Assembly: GCF_028502605.1 (NCBI RefSeq)
Contig: NC_079236.1
Coordinates: forward strand, 1,302,001 to 1,366,000
Direction: 5' to 3'
From: Trichoderma breve
Lineage: Eukaryota; Ascomycota; Sordariomycetes; Hypocreales; Hypocreaceae
DNA length: 64,000 bases
Below, one piece after another: positions 23,824 to 33,584 of the stretch (position 1 is its first letter; the number at the start of each line of letters is the position of its first letter). The notes beneath the pieces were generated by a model. That model was not told the DNA's origin. It made no database searches and worked only from the letters and a program-made list of their open reading frames with translations. The position numbers were made by a program, and so were the translations under genes.

Positions 23824-24765
23824 ATGTCTCAAACAATCAAGACTGTCAGTATTCCCAACATTGCTTGGGAGACTGCTGCCGATATCCTTTTTCCGCCCAA
23901 TTTTGACAACAACAAAAAGTATCCTGCGGTCGTGAGCGCTCATCCTATCGGTTCATGCAAGGAGCAAACCTCGGGCAACGTCTACGGGAAAGCATTAGCC
24001 GAAGCAGGCTTTGTGGTTGTCGCTTTTGACGCCTCCTTCCAAGGTGCCTCTGGTGGCCAGCCTCGCTTTATTGAGGACCCAGAGTTCCGTGTCTCTGACT
24101 TCCGCTTCGTTGTCGACTACATCCAGACGCTTCCTTATGTCGACGCTGATCGAATTGGAGTTCTTGGCATTTGCGGCGGAGGCGGCTATGCCATCAACGC
24201 AGCCATGACGGATTATCGTTTCAAATGCTGCGTTGGCATCACGCCTGTCAACTTTGGCCGTCTCTCCCGCGAGGCGTTTGGCAATTACGATCCGGCTGAC
24301 GCTCTCGAAAAGATGGCTAAACAGCGTACTGTTGAAGCTCAAGGTGGTGAACGCCTTGTTATCAACTTACTGCCACCAAGTGTAGAAGAAGCCAAGAAGA
24401 CTACCACCGATATTGACGTCTGCGAAGCCACTGAATACTACAAAACTGACCGCGGCCAAGCACCCAATGGTTGCACCAGTGGCTTATACTCGTTCAATAG
24501 TGCTGCTCTTGCATGGGACGCCTTCAACCATGCGGAGGTACTCATGACCCGGCCTCTAATGGTCGTAACTGGCGACAAACCTGGTGGTTTCGGGGCATAC
24601 CGCGATGCTCAAGAGGTCTACGGCCGGGCAGGTTCTAAGGAGAAGAAGATAGTAGTATTGCCTGGGGTTTCTCACTACATGCTTTACGACAAACCCGAGG
24701 CTGTTGATCCCGCGCTGGAACAAGCTATTCCATTCCTCAAGAAGCACCTTATCGAAGGAAATTAG
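23824..24765 (+). CDS. Alpha/beta hydrolase with Cys nucleophile (paralogue 1)
   Basis: A 313-residue cytosolic alpha/beta hydrolase resembling the dienelactone hydrolase/YcjY type and fungal polyketide-transferase-like hydrolases. The start MSQTIKTVS follows a TATA box and an A-rich leader. The conserved blocks are an early strand-loop (PAVVSAHPIGSCKEQT), then AFDASFQGASGGQP, then DADRIGVLGICGGGGYA, where the nucleophile elbow GxCxG has Cys instead of Ser. The likely His is in GVSHYMLYD near the C-terminus; the acid is probably the Asp in VVTGDKPGG. A Cys-Asp-His triad is known from dienelactone hydrolase. It shares long blocks with the hydrolase at 28,836, so the two are paralogues. Substrate is unknown; a lactone, thioester or acyl-transfer reaction is an inference. 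Confidence 0.85.
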   Translation: MSQTIKTVSIPNIAWETAADILFPPNFDNNKKYPAVVSAHPIGSCKEQTSGNVYGKALAEAGFVVVAFDASFQGASGGQPRFIEDPEFRVSDFRFVVDYIQTLPYVDADRIGVLGICGGGGYAINAAMTDYRFKCCVGITPVNFGRLSREAFGNYDPADALEKMAKQRTVEAQGGERLVINLLPPSVEEAKKTTTDIDVCEATEYYKTDRGQAPNGCTSGLYSFNSAALAWDAFNHAEVLMTRPLMVVTGDKPGGFGAYRDAQEVYGRAGSKEKKIVVLPGVSHYMLYDKPEAVDPALEQAIPFLKKHLIEGN

Positions 24766-25779
24766 GTACAGCAATATCGTGGAGGGCCAAGGAATAGTAA
24801 ACCAGACGAAATCTCCAAATAAGAGCGTGTATTGGTTTGCAGCATCTGCTGTTTTTTTCACATTTACAAAAAGAATTTGTACTAAAATACCTATCCATTA
24901 AAGACGATATATATCAAAATCTAAGGCAACATCAACCTCTCCATCTGCTCTGAGTCTTGCATGATCAACTACTTGCAGCTATTAGAATTGGTTCACTTTA
25001 CTCACCATTAGCGTCTGCGAACTTATAAGAGAATCTTAATAGTTGTTTTCCCTTCATATATATTTCTAACGTGCCCATAATAGAGTCACCACTGACAGTC
25101 AGTGCATATCAAATATTATTTAAGCGTACCTCGGGTTATTCTCTTCCCCCTTCTCTCCAATTAAGCTGTATTTGCGGCTCCTGTGTTATTACCATCGGTA
25201 ATCCCCATCTTACTATTGGAGTGGGCTCAAGTGCGATGGACAAAGTCACACAAAAGCTTCCTATAATAATGTTTACATAGGTCCTAAAAATAGACTGTCC
25301 GGATAACTCTCCCGATGGTGCAGTAAAGACGGAATCAATCGCCGATGATCTTAGTGGTCTTCGGCGAAGTAACGCGGCTTCTGAGACACGCCGCGAACAG
25401 TGTTCAAGAGACGGAGAAAAGATGCATCTTTCTTCCAGAAATTAAATTACCAGCTGCTGTAATAGACAATTGTATGATGGAAATGCGATGGCTTCAATGT
25501 TCAACTTCTTTTGGGCGCAACTCTTTCATAAAGAGCTCAATGTTATGGAACAAACAGTAACGCCCTGTGCTAACTCCGAACCCTTCAATTTCACCCGTAG
25601 ATTACCCCTCCATCCCTTCCGCAAGTCAATTCTTCAATCATGACTTTACGCGTTCAGCTTCTTTATTTTTTCACTCAACACTGTATTCTTTCAATCGGTC
25701 AATGCCTTGCAGAAGGCTAATACCATCTCCCATCTTCCGTCTTCCTCTTTTCTTGTCCCTCTCCCTTCTTTGTTGAGCA
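24766..25779. other. Intergenic region before the Zn2Cys6 regulator
   Basis: Contains the hydrolase 1 terminator region and the regulator promoter. CTTCGGCGAAG near 25358-25368 resembles, but does not match, the TTCGGCCGAA palindromes of the flanking hydrolase promoters and could serve autoregulation. A pyrimidine-rich leader precedes the ATG. No exon was seen. Confidence 0.45.
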
Positions 25780-28128
25780 ATGAAGAGTCCAACTATCGGC
25801 AATCAGCATTCATCGAAGCGTAAGCGATTGGTGACTTCCTGCTCGGAATGTTATCGCAGAAAACAAAGGGTTCCAAATACCTCCCCTTTTACAGTCGGGA
25901 TCTTTGATTTGTCTAATATCTTTTTAGTGTAACCGTAAGAATCCGTGTAACAATTGTCTGGCGCGCAATATACCCAATAAGTGCATGTTCAGTACTTCGC
26001 CACAGTCAGTCACCCTCAGCCGCTCAATTATGATGGTCAGTATGCACAAATCTTGACTCTCTACATATTTAGGCACACACCAGCTAGGGTACAACAGCTA
26101 CCGGTTTCAACAGTCTCAACTATTCAAGTCAGTACGGGTACAGCCCAATCGTCAGGAATTGGCGGCGAAAGTACTCAAGACTCTGTCGATCTTGGCTACT
26201 CGTTGGTGTCTGGCGATAATTCCTTTGTTGGTCTACAAGAGGTATATAAACTGCGATATAATAGTTGTCAAACAGTTACTGACTTATGCGAGATTCTGGG
26301 AAATGATGAGTTTCAAGACGTCACAGTCGCCTACAACAACGCCGTTGAAGTTGTTCCATCTGGACGAGATACCCAAAGCCTTGTCGCAAAGCTCCCCTCG
26401 AGAAGCGTTATTGAAGCACTGGTTGACTTCTTTTTCGATGAAGTGAACTGGCATTACTTTATACTTGAACGACTATACTTCAATGATATTTTTTCACGCT
26501 GGCCGCCTAAAGAAAGGACAGAGCCCGTCAAGTATCTGAAATCCACGCAACTTTCGATGGAATTACGATATTTCCCCTCCCTACTGTTCCAGGTCATCGC
26601 CTTGGCAGTGCAATTTCTACCGCCTGATTGGGATGTTTTACCGGAACCGTCGTTAAGAGGACTTGCTAGTTCACGGACGTATAGTGATCTAGGTGATGAA
26701 TTGTTATACTTCTTGAGACGGCCTGGACTTGCCCTCGCCGCAGTCCAAGCGGACTTTCTGAGGTCATCTTGGTTGAAGAACTATGGGCGAGGTGTTGAAT
26801 CCTGGCATGCTGTTGGCAATTCTATCAGGTTCGTAATGTTCTTTGGACCTTATGAAAGACCTTTTCAGACTTTTGTGACAATTCCTAACCACTAGTCGCA
26901 GACAAGCGCAGGAACTTGGGTTACATCGCCAAAGGGAGATATACCAATCAAGAGACACTAATGTGGAGGAAACGCTAAGTATGTTCTGGTATGAACAACA
27001 TAAGAAGCGCATATGGATCAACCTCTTTGTGTGGGATGGGTAGGTCCATGCAGTCTTAACTCTCTACTTGGCTTAACTTCATGATCTGACTCCAACAGCT
27101 ACATGGCCATGCTTCTCGGCCGCCCTCGGATGATTCACATGGACGACTGTGATGTGGAGCCACCCATGGATTGCAATATACCTGGTGATCCATCCACAGC
27201 TGTGCCAATGACGGTCCGCCCCGAAGACAGCCAGAGTATATCTACGGCTTCGGCGCCTCTTTATCGATACGCCATGGCGTGCAAAGCACACGAGATGCGA
27301 GCTCTCAGAGCGGATCGCCCTCATCTAAAGGACTACTCTATTGTTAGAACACTCCACGACGAAATAATGTCATTGGTGGAAGCACTGCCTGCATTTTTGC
27401 GGGTAAAGAACCCTGACACCACCCGGGACGCAGACATTCCATACCTACCACAGCTCCGCCAAGAAGTGCAAGTCATGACGAATTTGTTTCTAATGACGCT
27501 ACACCGGCCGCATATCATTTCTAATCTAGAGAGCCGGAGAGCCGCTCTACAGGCCGCACTTGAAACGCTTGATTCACAGCAATCCTTCTTTGCGCATGCT
27601 AAACAGCATCAATACCAGTTATTTGGCTTTGCTTTCTACACTGTCGATGCCTCATTTTTAGTCTCCATCATCACGATTCTGTTTCCGCCACAGAACAGTG
27701 AGACGAGGCAAAAAATCAGCCATAGCCTCCACCAAGCGATTGAGAGTCTCTCTATTATGCAGACTTCAAATGCGATAGCGGCTTCGGGCTTAGATATTAT
27801 CCAGCGTTGCTATCAAAAGTTGAAGAGCTCTCCCGAATCATCCAGCAGCATATCTGACGCGAGGACGCCCTCGTATTATACCCCAGTGGATGGACTGCAT
27901 AGTCTAAAAAAGGACCTCAGCCAACAAGACTTTCATCCTTTCGGAGGTTCGCAAACTGACTTTTCTCAGTCCAATACAATTTCGGGACTTGCTTCTTCGA
28001 CTCCTCTACCTCAACCAACCTTGGACAACTTCAATCAAACGTATTGGTTGGATCAGTTGAATGCCATTGACCCACTCATTTATGACCAAGATTTCGGAAA
28101 TCTGTGGGAGAACATTAATTTTGACTGA
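25780..28128 (+). CDS. Zn2Cys6 transcription factor of the cluster
   Basis: A fungal-type activator of about 698 residues. The exons are 25780-25869, 25928-26035, 26098-26828, 26902-27039 and 27099-28128. Exon 1 ends within the zinc cluster (CSECYRRKQR) and exon 2 resumes at CNRKNPCNNCLARN, giving Cx2Cx6Cx5Cx2Cx8C, a proper binuclear zinc finger split by a 58-nt intron. The middle region (IRQAQELGLHR, IWINLFVWDGYMAMLLGRP) is the fungal-specific transcription factor domain, and the C-terminus is Ser/Gln/Asn-rich with acidic aromatic patches as in activation domains. Intron 2 is the least certain: GTCAGT to CAACAG is the choice that keeps phase. The gene lies between the two paralogous hydrolases whose promoters share CGGCCG palindromes, so it probably regulates them. 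Confidence 0.85.
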
Positions 28129-28591
28129 TCATGTAGTTGGCCCTTGGAATACTTTTGTTATTTTTTTTTTTTTTTTAATTTAATTTCTTTTTATTTTTAA
28201 TCTTTGATCTTGGGATTTGGTGTCTAGTACCGACTGCTGCTTTCCTTTAGCTACCTGGTGCGGATCCCGGAAAACATTGCATTATTTCATTCACTCTTAA
28301 ACTTCACGCTATTCAAATCATGTATCAGTGATTAGCATCATTATCAAAAGCTCGAATGGTGGATCCTTGTGACCTGAGTGCAGGCAGCGTGGGCATCTCA
28401 GAGCAATACGGAGCGTCCCCCATGGGGGGTTCTCGAAACAGGCTTCATCTATCCGATCTGTATTACCAATTATTGATCACCGTCCACCCTGTGCACGTCA
28501 TACGCAACGGATTGTTACTCCTAAAGGCAGAAGAACTTTTTTTAGTTTGACTAATCGTATCTATGAGGTTGGAGTTACTGGAATTAAGAGA
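28129..28591. other. Intergenic region downstream of the regulator
   Basis: Starts with T-rich stretches (about 28155-28202) that fit the 3' end of the regulator transcript. No exon was found. Confidence 0.45.
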
Positions 28592-28675
28592 TCGGCCGAA
28601 CGATTTCGGACTTAGTACCCCTCTTATGCCAATCGTCACCAAGAACGTCTGTCGGCCGATGAATTTTCGGCCGAA
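28592..28675. promoter_or_regulatory. Candidate Zn2Cys6 operator cluster before hydrolase 2
   Basis: Three palindromic cores lie within 84 bp: TCGGCCGA at 28592-28599, TCGGCCGA at 28652-28659 and TTCGGCCGAA at 28666-28675. TTTCGGACTTAG at 28604-28615 is identical to 23689-23700 in the other hydrolase promoter. ATAAATA at 28717-28723 is the likely TATA element. Spacing to the ATG at 28836 is typical for fungal activator sites. Confidence 0.6.
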
Positions 28676-28835
28676 CTGCCTCTAGAGTTCAACCTACCTC
28701 TAAGTGGTTCAAAGACATAAATAGCAGAGGTAGAAACGAAGAACGTGAACTGAATATTCATCTTTATCATAATACCTTATCTGAACAGCAAACCAAGATT
28801 CTATATCTCTCCAGAGATTGAAGCCGATTTACATC

Positions 28836-29735
28836 ATGTCTCAAATTTCGATTAAGAAAGGCCCCATCAGCCTCGCCGGCCTTCTCTTCAAGCCCACTGA
28901 GTCCTCTGGGAAGACGCCGGGTCTTGTTATTGTCCACCCAGGTGGTGGTGTTAAAGAACAAACTGCAGGGACATATGCGAAAAGGCTTGCCGAGGCAGGT
29001 TTCACAACAATCGCCTATGATGCGTCCTTCCAGGGTGCCAGTGGAGGAGAACCCCATTTCCTCGAAGATCCAAATGAGCGTGTGAGCGATGTTTATGCTG
29101 TCATCGATTATCTCCAAAATCTTGACTCCGTAGACTCGGAGAGGATTGGTGTACTGGGCATCTGTGCTGGCGGTGGTTACGCAGTTGCTGCCGCCAAGGG
29201 AGACCAACGATTGAAGGCTGTGGCAACCGTCAGTATGGTGAATATTGGAGACTCAGCACGACTTGGGTGGGACGGAGATGAGGATCCTTTGGAGAAACTT
29301 GGCAACTTGAAGGCAGCAGCAGCTCAAATCACGGCTGAGGCAAAAGGTGCTGAACGTGCAGCCGCGCCATATGTGCCTCCCCAGCCTGACGACAAGACTC
29401 CTCGAGATATGAGGGAAGCCAGCGACTACTACCTCACCCCGCGGGCACAGCATCCCCGTGCCGAAAACAAAATGCTGTACCTCAGCTTCCCCCGCGTTCT
29501 CACCTTCGACGCGTTCCACCTCGCGGATGTCTTCCTCAAGCAACCAACTCTTCTCATTGCCGGTTCGGAAGCCGGATCTCTGTGGCATACCGAGAAATTG
29601 AACAAGCTCATTGGTGGTGCGACCAGGAAAGTTATTGTTCCAAAGGGGGCACACATGGACTTTTACGACAACGAAGCCTACGTGGGCCCCGCAGCGCTGG
29701 ATGTTGCTAAGTTTATGAAAGAACATTTGTCCTAA
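28836..29735 (+). CDS. Alpha/beta hydrolase with Cys nucleophile (paralogue 2)
   Basis: A 299-residue paralogue of the hydrolase at 23,824. The start is the ATG at 28836 (MSQISIKKG), which mirrors the MSQ start of the first copy; a TTG 18 nt upstream is not a credible start. The blocks are PGLVIVHPGGGVKEQTAG, AYDASFQGASGGEP, then RIGVLGICAGGGYAVAAA with Cys at the nucleophile elbow. The candidate acid is near LLIAGSEAGS, where the usual Asp is replaced by Glu or shifted. The candidate His is in PKGAHMDFYD. Two near neighbours with the same unusual nucleophile suggest either duplicated steps of one pathway or a heteromeric enzyme. The cytosolic location is inferred from the lack of a signal peptide. 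Substrate unknown. Confidence 0.85.
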   Translation: MSQISIKKGPISLAGLLFKPTESSGKTPGLVIVHPGGGVKEQTAGTYAKRLAEAGFTTIAYDASFQGASGGEPHFLEDPNERVSDVYAVIDYLQNLDSVDSERIGVLGICAGGGYAVAAAKGDQRLKAVATVSMVNIGDSARLGWDGDEDPLEKLGNLKAAAAQITAEAKGAERAAAPYVPPQPDDKTPRDMREASDYYLTPRAQHPRAENKMLYLSFPRVLTFDAFHLADVFLKQPTLLIAGSEAGSLWHTEKLNKLIGGATRKVIVPKGAHMDFYDNEAYVGPAALDVAKFMKEHLS

Positions 29736-31302
29736 ATTTACAATGATATCATTACACTAGTTGCTGTCACATAAATAAACGGGTTGCATGATTCATAAGA
29801 ACAGTTGCGTTTATAATGATATATTCGAACAACCTGATATAAACTAACCTCCTGACTACGCGAGAGCTTCTAAATGAACATATAGTGCCTTAAACCCTAA
29901 ACATATATTGGGCGTACTTATGGCTTCTACGTGTATCTGACAGTATAAGGAGCCGAAATGCCAGCTATTGAACCGGCTAGCGATGAATCTGAGAACCGCG
30001 ACATAGTCTGAGAAGAATCACAACGTGGTGGCACGCGTCGAGCTCAAGAAAAAAGAAGCATGAGTTGCACAAATGCATTTGGTGATTCAGGGATGAAAAT
30101 GGAGAGTGAATATGCCTGATAGGCGTTTTTGATGCCAACTTAAGCGAAATAACATTGCATGAACTGGTTCCCTTGGTAGAACTATCACCTGCCCTATGAG
30201 ACGAGTCCCACCTCTTCTCACGTAGTAAATCTCCTGTTAAGGTAAACCGAATTGATTTGTAAATTTTGATTAGGCAATTACCAAGCTTTCTAACCGTGAC
30301 CTTAGCCAACCAGAGTGAAGTGTAATTTCCAAGTTTGTGTTGTCTCATGTGACGAAATGACAGCGCTAAATAGAGTTGAAACAAGTTTTGGCCGGCAATT
30401 GGCGTTCATTGCTCAAGCATACCGCTTTTTAAAAGTATCAAGACTTCATTCTATTGTTGTTGTTGCTTCAAATGGGTGTCTCACAATGTTTTGTCTAGCG
30501 TTGGGAAATCCCTTGGCATCTGCATACTTGACATACAAACCAAAGCACGCTTCTGTGCATTCACGCTCTACAATAGCCTAGTATTATTAATCAAGAGAAA
30601 TTTGACATCTCTACAGCTTTGGAAGGATATAAGTCATGCCGCCTAATAGGCCAAATAGGATGGCCTTGATCGAACGAGATGACTGACTAAGCGGCTTTGA
30701 CTGCCCTTATGGACGCCTCTAGCGGGCACGAGACTTGTTTAGTTTGATGTGTCTTGTAACAAACCATTGCCCCTTCTAGGCAACCGGATAATTCCTATCC
30801 CGGATAGAGGTAAATCATATTAGCCGCCCCGCCCTTCGAGTTGTCAAAGCCTGGCAACGCATGATATAAGTCGGTTTCTTTGTAAAATGATTGATTGGAT
30901 AAGCAAGCTGTACCCAATAATTTCCCTAGAATTGACAAAGTTCAAGGCAACTTTTTCCGAGCTGTGGGGATCTTCGCGATATTGTTGGCCTAACTGGGTT
31001 GGATTGGCCATGTAGGGTTAAGCCACATCCTTAGTATGGAGTACATATACCGGTTTGGGTAATTCTTTCTTTCAACTCCTGTATAATCTAGACTTATAAT
31101 ACCACTGATGAATTATAAGACTCGACAATGGGCTTAGTTATTATAAGTAGTCGCTTTGAGACTGGCTCTTCTACAACCACCTGCCAGGTTGCAAAGACAT
31201 CTGCGAGCTATTTTGCATGCCTACGCATGGGAATCTTGTCGACAAGTTAATTACCTAATTCTCTGTATCGTGTATACGAGGATAGGTGTAACTTCCTGAG
31301 AC
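29736..31302. other. Intergenic region between hydrolase 2 and the dehydrogenase
   Basis: About 1.6 kb without a supportable exon. A near-palindromic CCGGATAATTCC...CCCGGATAG lies around 30783-30805. I saw no TCGGCCGA here, so the link of the dehydrogenase to the hydrolase regulon rests only on position. Confidence 0.45.
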
Positions 31303-32512
31303 ATGGCGTGGACCGAAGCTTCTATCCCTGATCTCACAGGCAAAGTCATACTAGTGACAGGCGGAAAGTGAGTTGTTTACCCATTTTCCAATCACCAACA
31401 CTCAACTGACGAAAACGAATCAGCTCTGGTCTTGGGCTTGAAACAGTCAAACAACTGGCGTTGCATGGTGCCAAGGTATATGTAGGGGCAAGATCTGAAT
31501 CTCGAGCGAAACAGGCAATTAATGAGATTCTTTCTCAACACCAATCCTTACCCAAAGAGCGGTTGCAATGGCTTCCATTGGATCTGGAAAATCTGCAAAA
31601 TGTCATTGAAGCGGCAAAAATACTTTCTACCACAGAAAATAGACTTGATGTTTTGGGTAAAGTAGCATTTGTCGTACCGATTAACGATAGCATGCTAATT
31701 CGTTTATTGAAGTCAATAATGCAGGCATTGGACCGGAAACCTTTATAACCACGAAGGAAGGATTGGAACAGACAATAGGGGTGAAGTGAGTGCACAGCTT
31801 GCAGCTAGCGCTTTCCCTTTTTCTTATTGTATTTTTTCCATCACAATACTGATGTATCTGTCCAGTCATGTCGGGCATTTTGTTCTCACAAAAAGCCTTC
31901 TACCGTTGCTCAAGGCTACAGCAAAAGTGCCAGGCTCTGACGTCCGGATCGTTACGGTATGTCCTCTTGACAGAGTAATCTTGGCTTGACTAAGTGACAT
32001 TTTAGGTGAGCTCTGTGGCTGAGAAGTTTGCGCCTAAAAGCAATAACTTTACAAGTATAAAGGACCTTAAGGATCCTGGAGCAGCGAACCCCAATGACTA
32101 CGCCTCTCGCAAAGCGACTTTTAAGCGCTACGGCGCCAGCAAACTGGCCAACATCCTCTTTACAAAGGAACTACAAAACAAGCTCACTCAAGAAGATGCC
32201 AACATCACAGCTATGACACTTGACCCAGGGCCAGTTTCAACCGAAAGCGGCATGGGAATTTTCCCCGGTGTATTGAAGCCAGTCTTGAAGTTGGTCATGA
32301 AAAGTGTCGCAAAGGGCGCTTTAACGCAACTCTTCTGTGCAACTGCGGTAGAAGTTGCAAAGAACCCTGATCGCTACAAAGGCCAGTTTTTGAATGGCCC
32401 CGACAAGATTGACCAGCCATCAGACAAGGCTCGCAACAGAGAGCTAGCTCGTTCGCTTTGGAGAATTACGGAGGAGGCATTAGCAGAGGCGGGAATCTCA
32501 ACTTTACCTTAA
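31303..32512 (+). CDS. Short-chain dehydrogenase/reductase
   Basis: A classical NAD(P)-dependent SDR of about 322 residues, encoded by five exons in phase: 31303-31367, 31424-31656, 31713-31785, 31866-31956 and 32006-32512. The cofactor motif TGGNSGLG is assembled across intron 1, and NNAG across intron 2 (VNNAGIGP). The catalytic Ser is in IVTVSSVAEKF, whose codons straddle intron 4, and YGASK supplies the Tyr and Lys. The sequence resembles retinol-dehydrogenase/WW-oxidoreductase-like fungal SDRs, which reduce carbonyls on varied lipophilic substrates. It could act with the two hydrolases and the SnoaL-like protein, but nothing except position supports this. Confidence 0.88.
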
Positions 32513-32839
32513 ACTTAATGTCTAGTTCTGATCTTGTATATTTCATATAGATTCATGGGTATATCTGACCTATCACAAGTTGCTAATTCTTAATTTTGGA
32601 TGCTGCATCTCGATGAAATGTAAATCTGAGTGGATAGAAGCTATGGATTCACTGATATAGTAATAAGGCGTTCGCAGCACGCACATTTTCTAAGCGAGGT
32701 CACTGTCCCTGTCTCAACAATCCAATCGATAACATCGCGCCATACAAGTTCATGACATAATGTTCTTCCCTATAAATCCAAGAAAAAAGACGATGAGATT
32801 ATACAGTAGCAAACACTTACGTTTGAGTAGCTGCGGGGA
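32513..32839. other. 3' flank of the dehydrogenase
   Basis: AT-rich 3' flank of the SDR gene leading into the decayed gene at 32,840. Nothing else recognised. Confidence 0.4.
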
Positions 32840-33430
32840 TGATAGCGTCTAGTCCAGGCACCGACACCAGAGCCTCAAGCCTCTCTTATTTCCTAAGCAG
32901 GCGTAATTTCATAGAATATGCGCCCTTCAAATCTTCAATGGCCAGTTTGGCAGGGTCGAAGACGATGGGGTCATCAATGGCTGTCTTATACAGCTAACGG
33001 CCCTTAAGTTCCTGAGCCTCGTAGCCGAAGTCACCCTGAGCTGCAATCTTGAACACGGCCTGGAGCTTGGAATCGCTCTTGCATTTAATTAGGGAGAAAT
33101 AGTTATCTATAAAGACATTGGTAACTGTCGCAAAAGAGCCTCGTGTTGTGATATTGCCTAAGGGGCGACTGGCTGAATCTTTACAATGCGATAGTTGATG
33201 ATAAATATCTTGTCACCAGTGTACCTCACCTAGAACGACTCAGAAGAAGCTGATCTAGTCGAGCTAGGGCTTGCTGTGCCAGCGGCCCAAGACTGTCGCT
33301 TTATGATATCAAGGAGGCCAATTGCTCTCAACATTTCAACAGTAATAAAAAGCTTCTCATGATTTATAGTTCTAACCGTGGTAAATAGTTCCTCTTGTAT
33401 TATTGAAGTACATAAATTTCGTGACAAAAT
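32840..33430 (-). pseudogene. Decayed protein-coding relic of unknown family
   Basis: Read on the minus strand, about 33,230 to 32,830 gives coherent protein sequence. It contains YTGDKIFIINYRIVKIQPVA, then after a frame change near 33,160 GNITTRGSFATVTNVFIDNY, and on to FKIAAQGDFGYEAQELKGR. A TAG interrupts before LYKTAIDDPIVFDPAKLA, and a TAA interrupts after KLRLLRK before ERLEALVSVPGLDA. One frameshift and two stops, with natural-looking protein on both sides, mark a dead gene. The open frame at 33,230-33,427 (containing LRAIGLLDIIKRQSW) may be its upstream part. Both stops could derive from CAG or CAA codons by C-to-T change. I do not recognise the family. Confidence 0.5.
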
Positions 33431-33584
33431 CTGCTCAAGGGAAAGGGCATGGCGACGTTGTTTAAACCTCAGCTTCGCACCAGTCTAGACTCATCCTGAG
33501 GCGGTTATGGGGACGATATTGAAGGTGGTCGAATTTCCTTTATTTCGGGCTCAAATGGTTTCGGCAATTTTTCTATGAGTCCTC

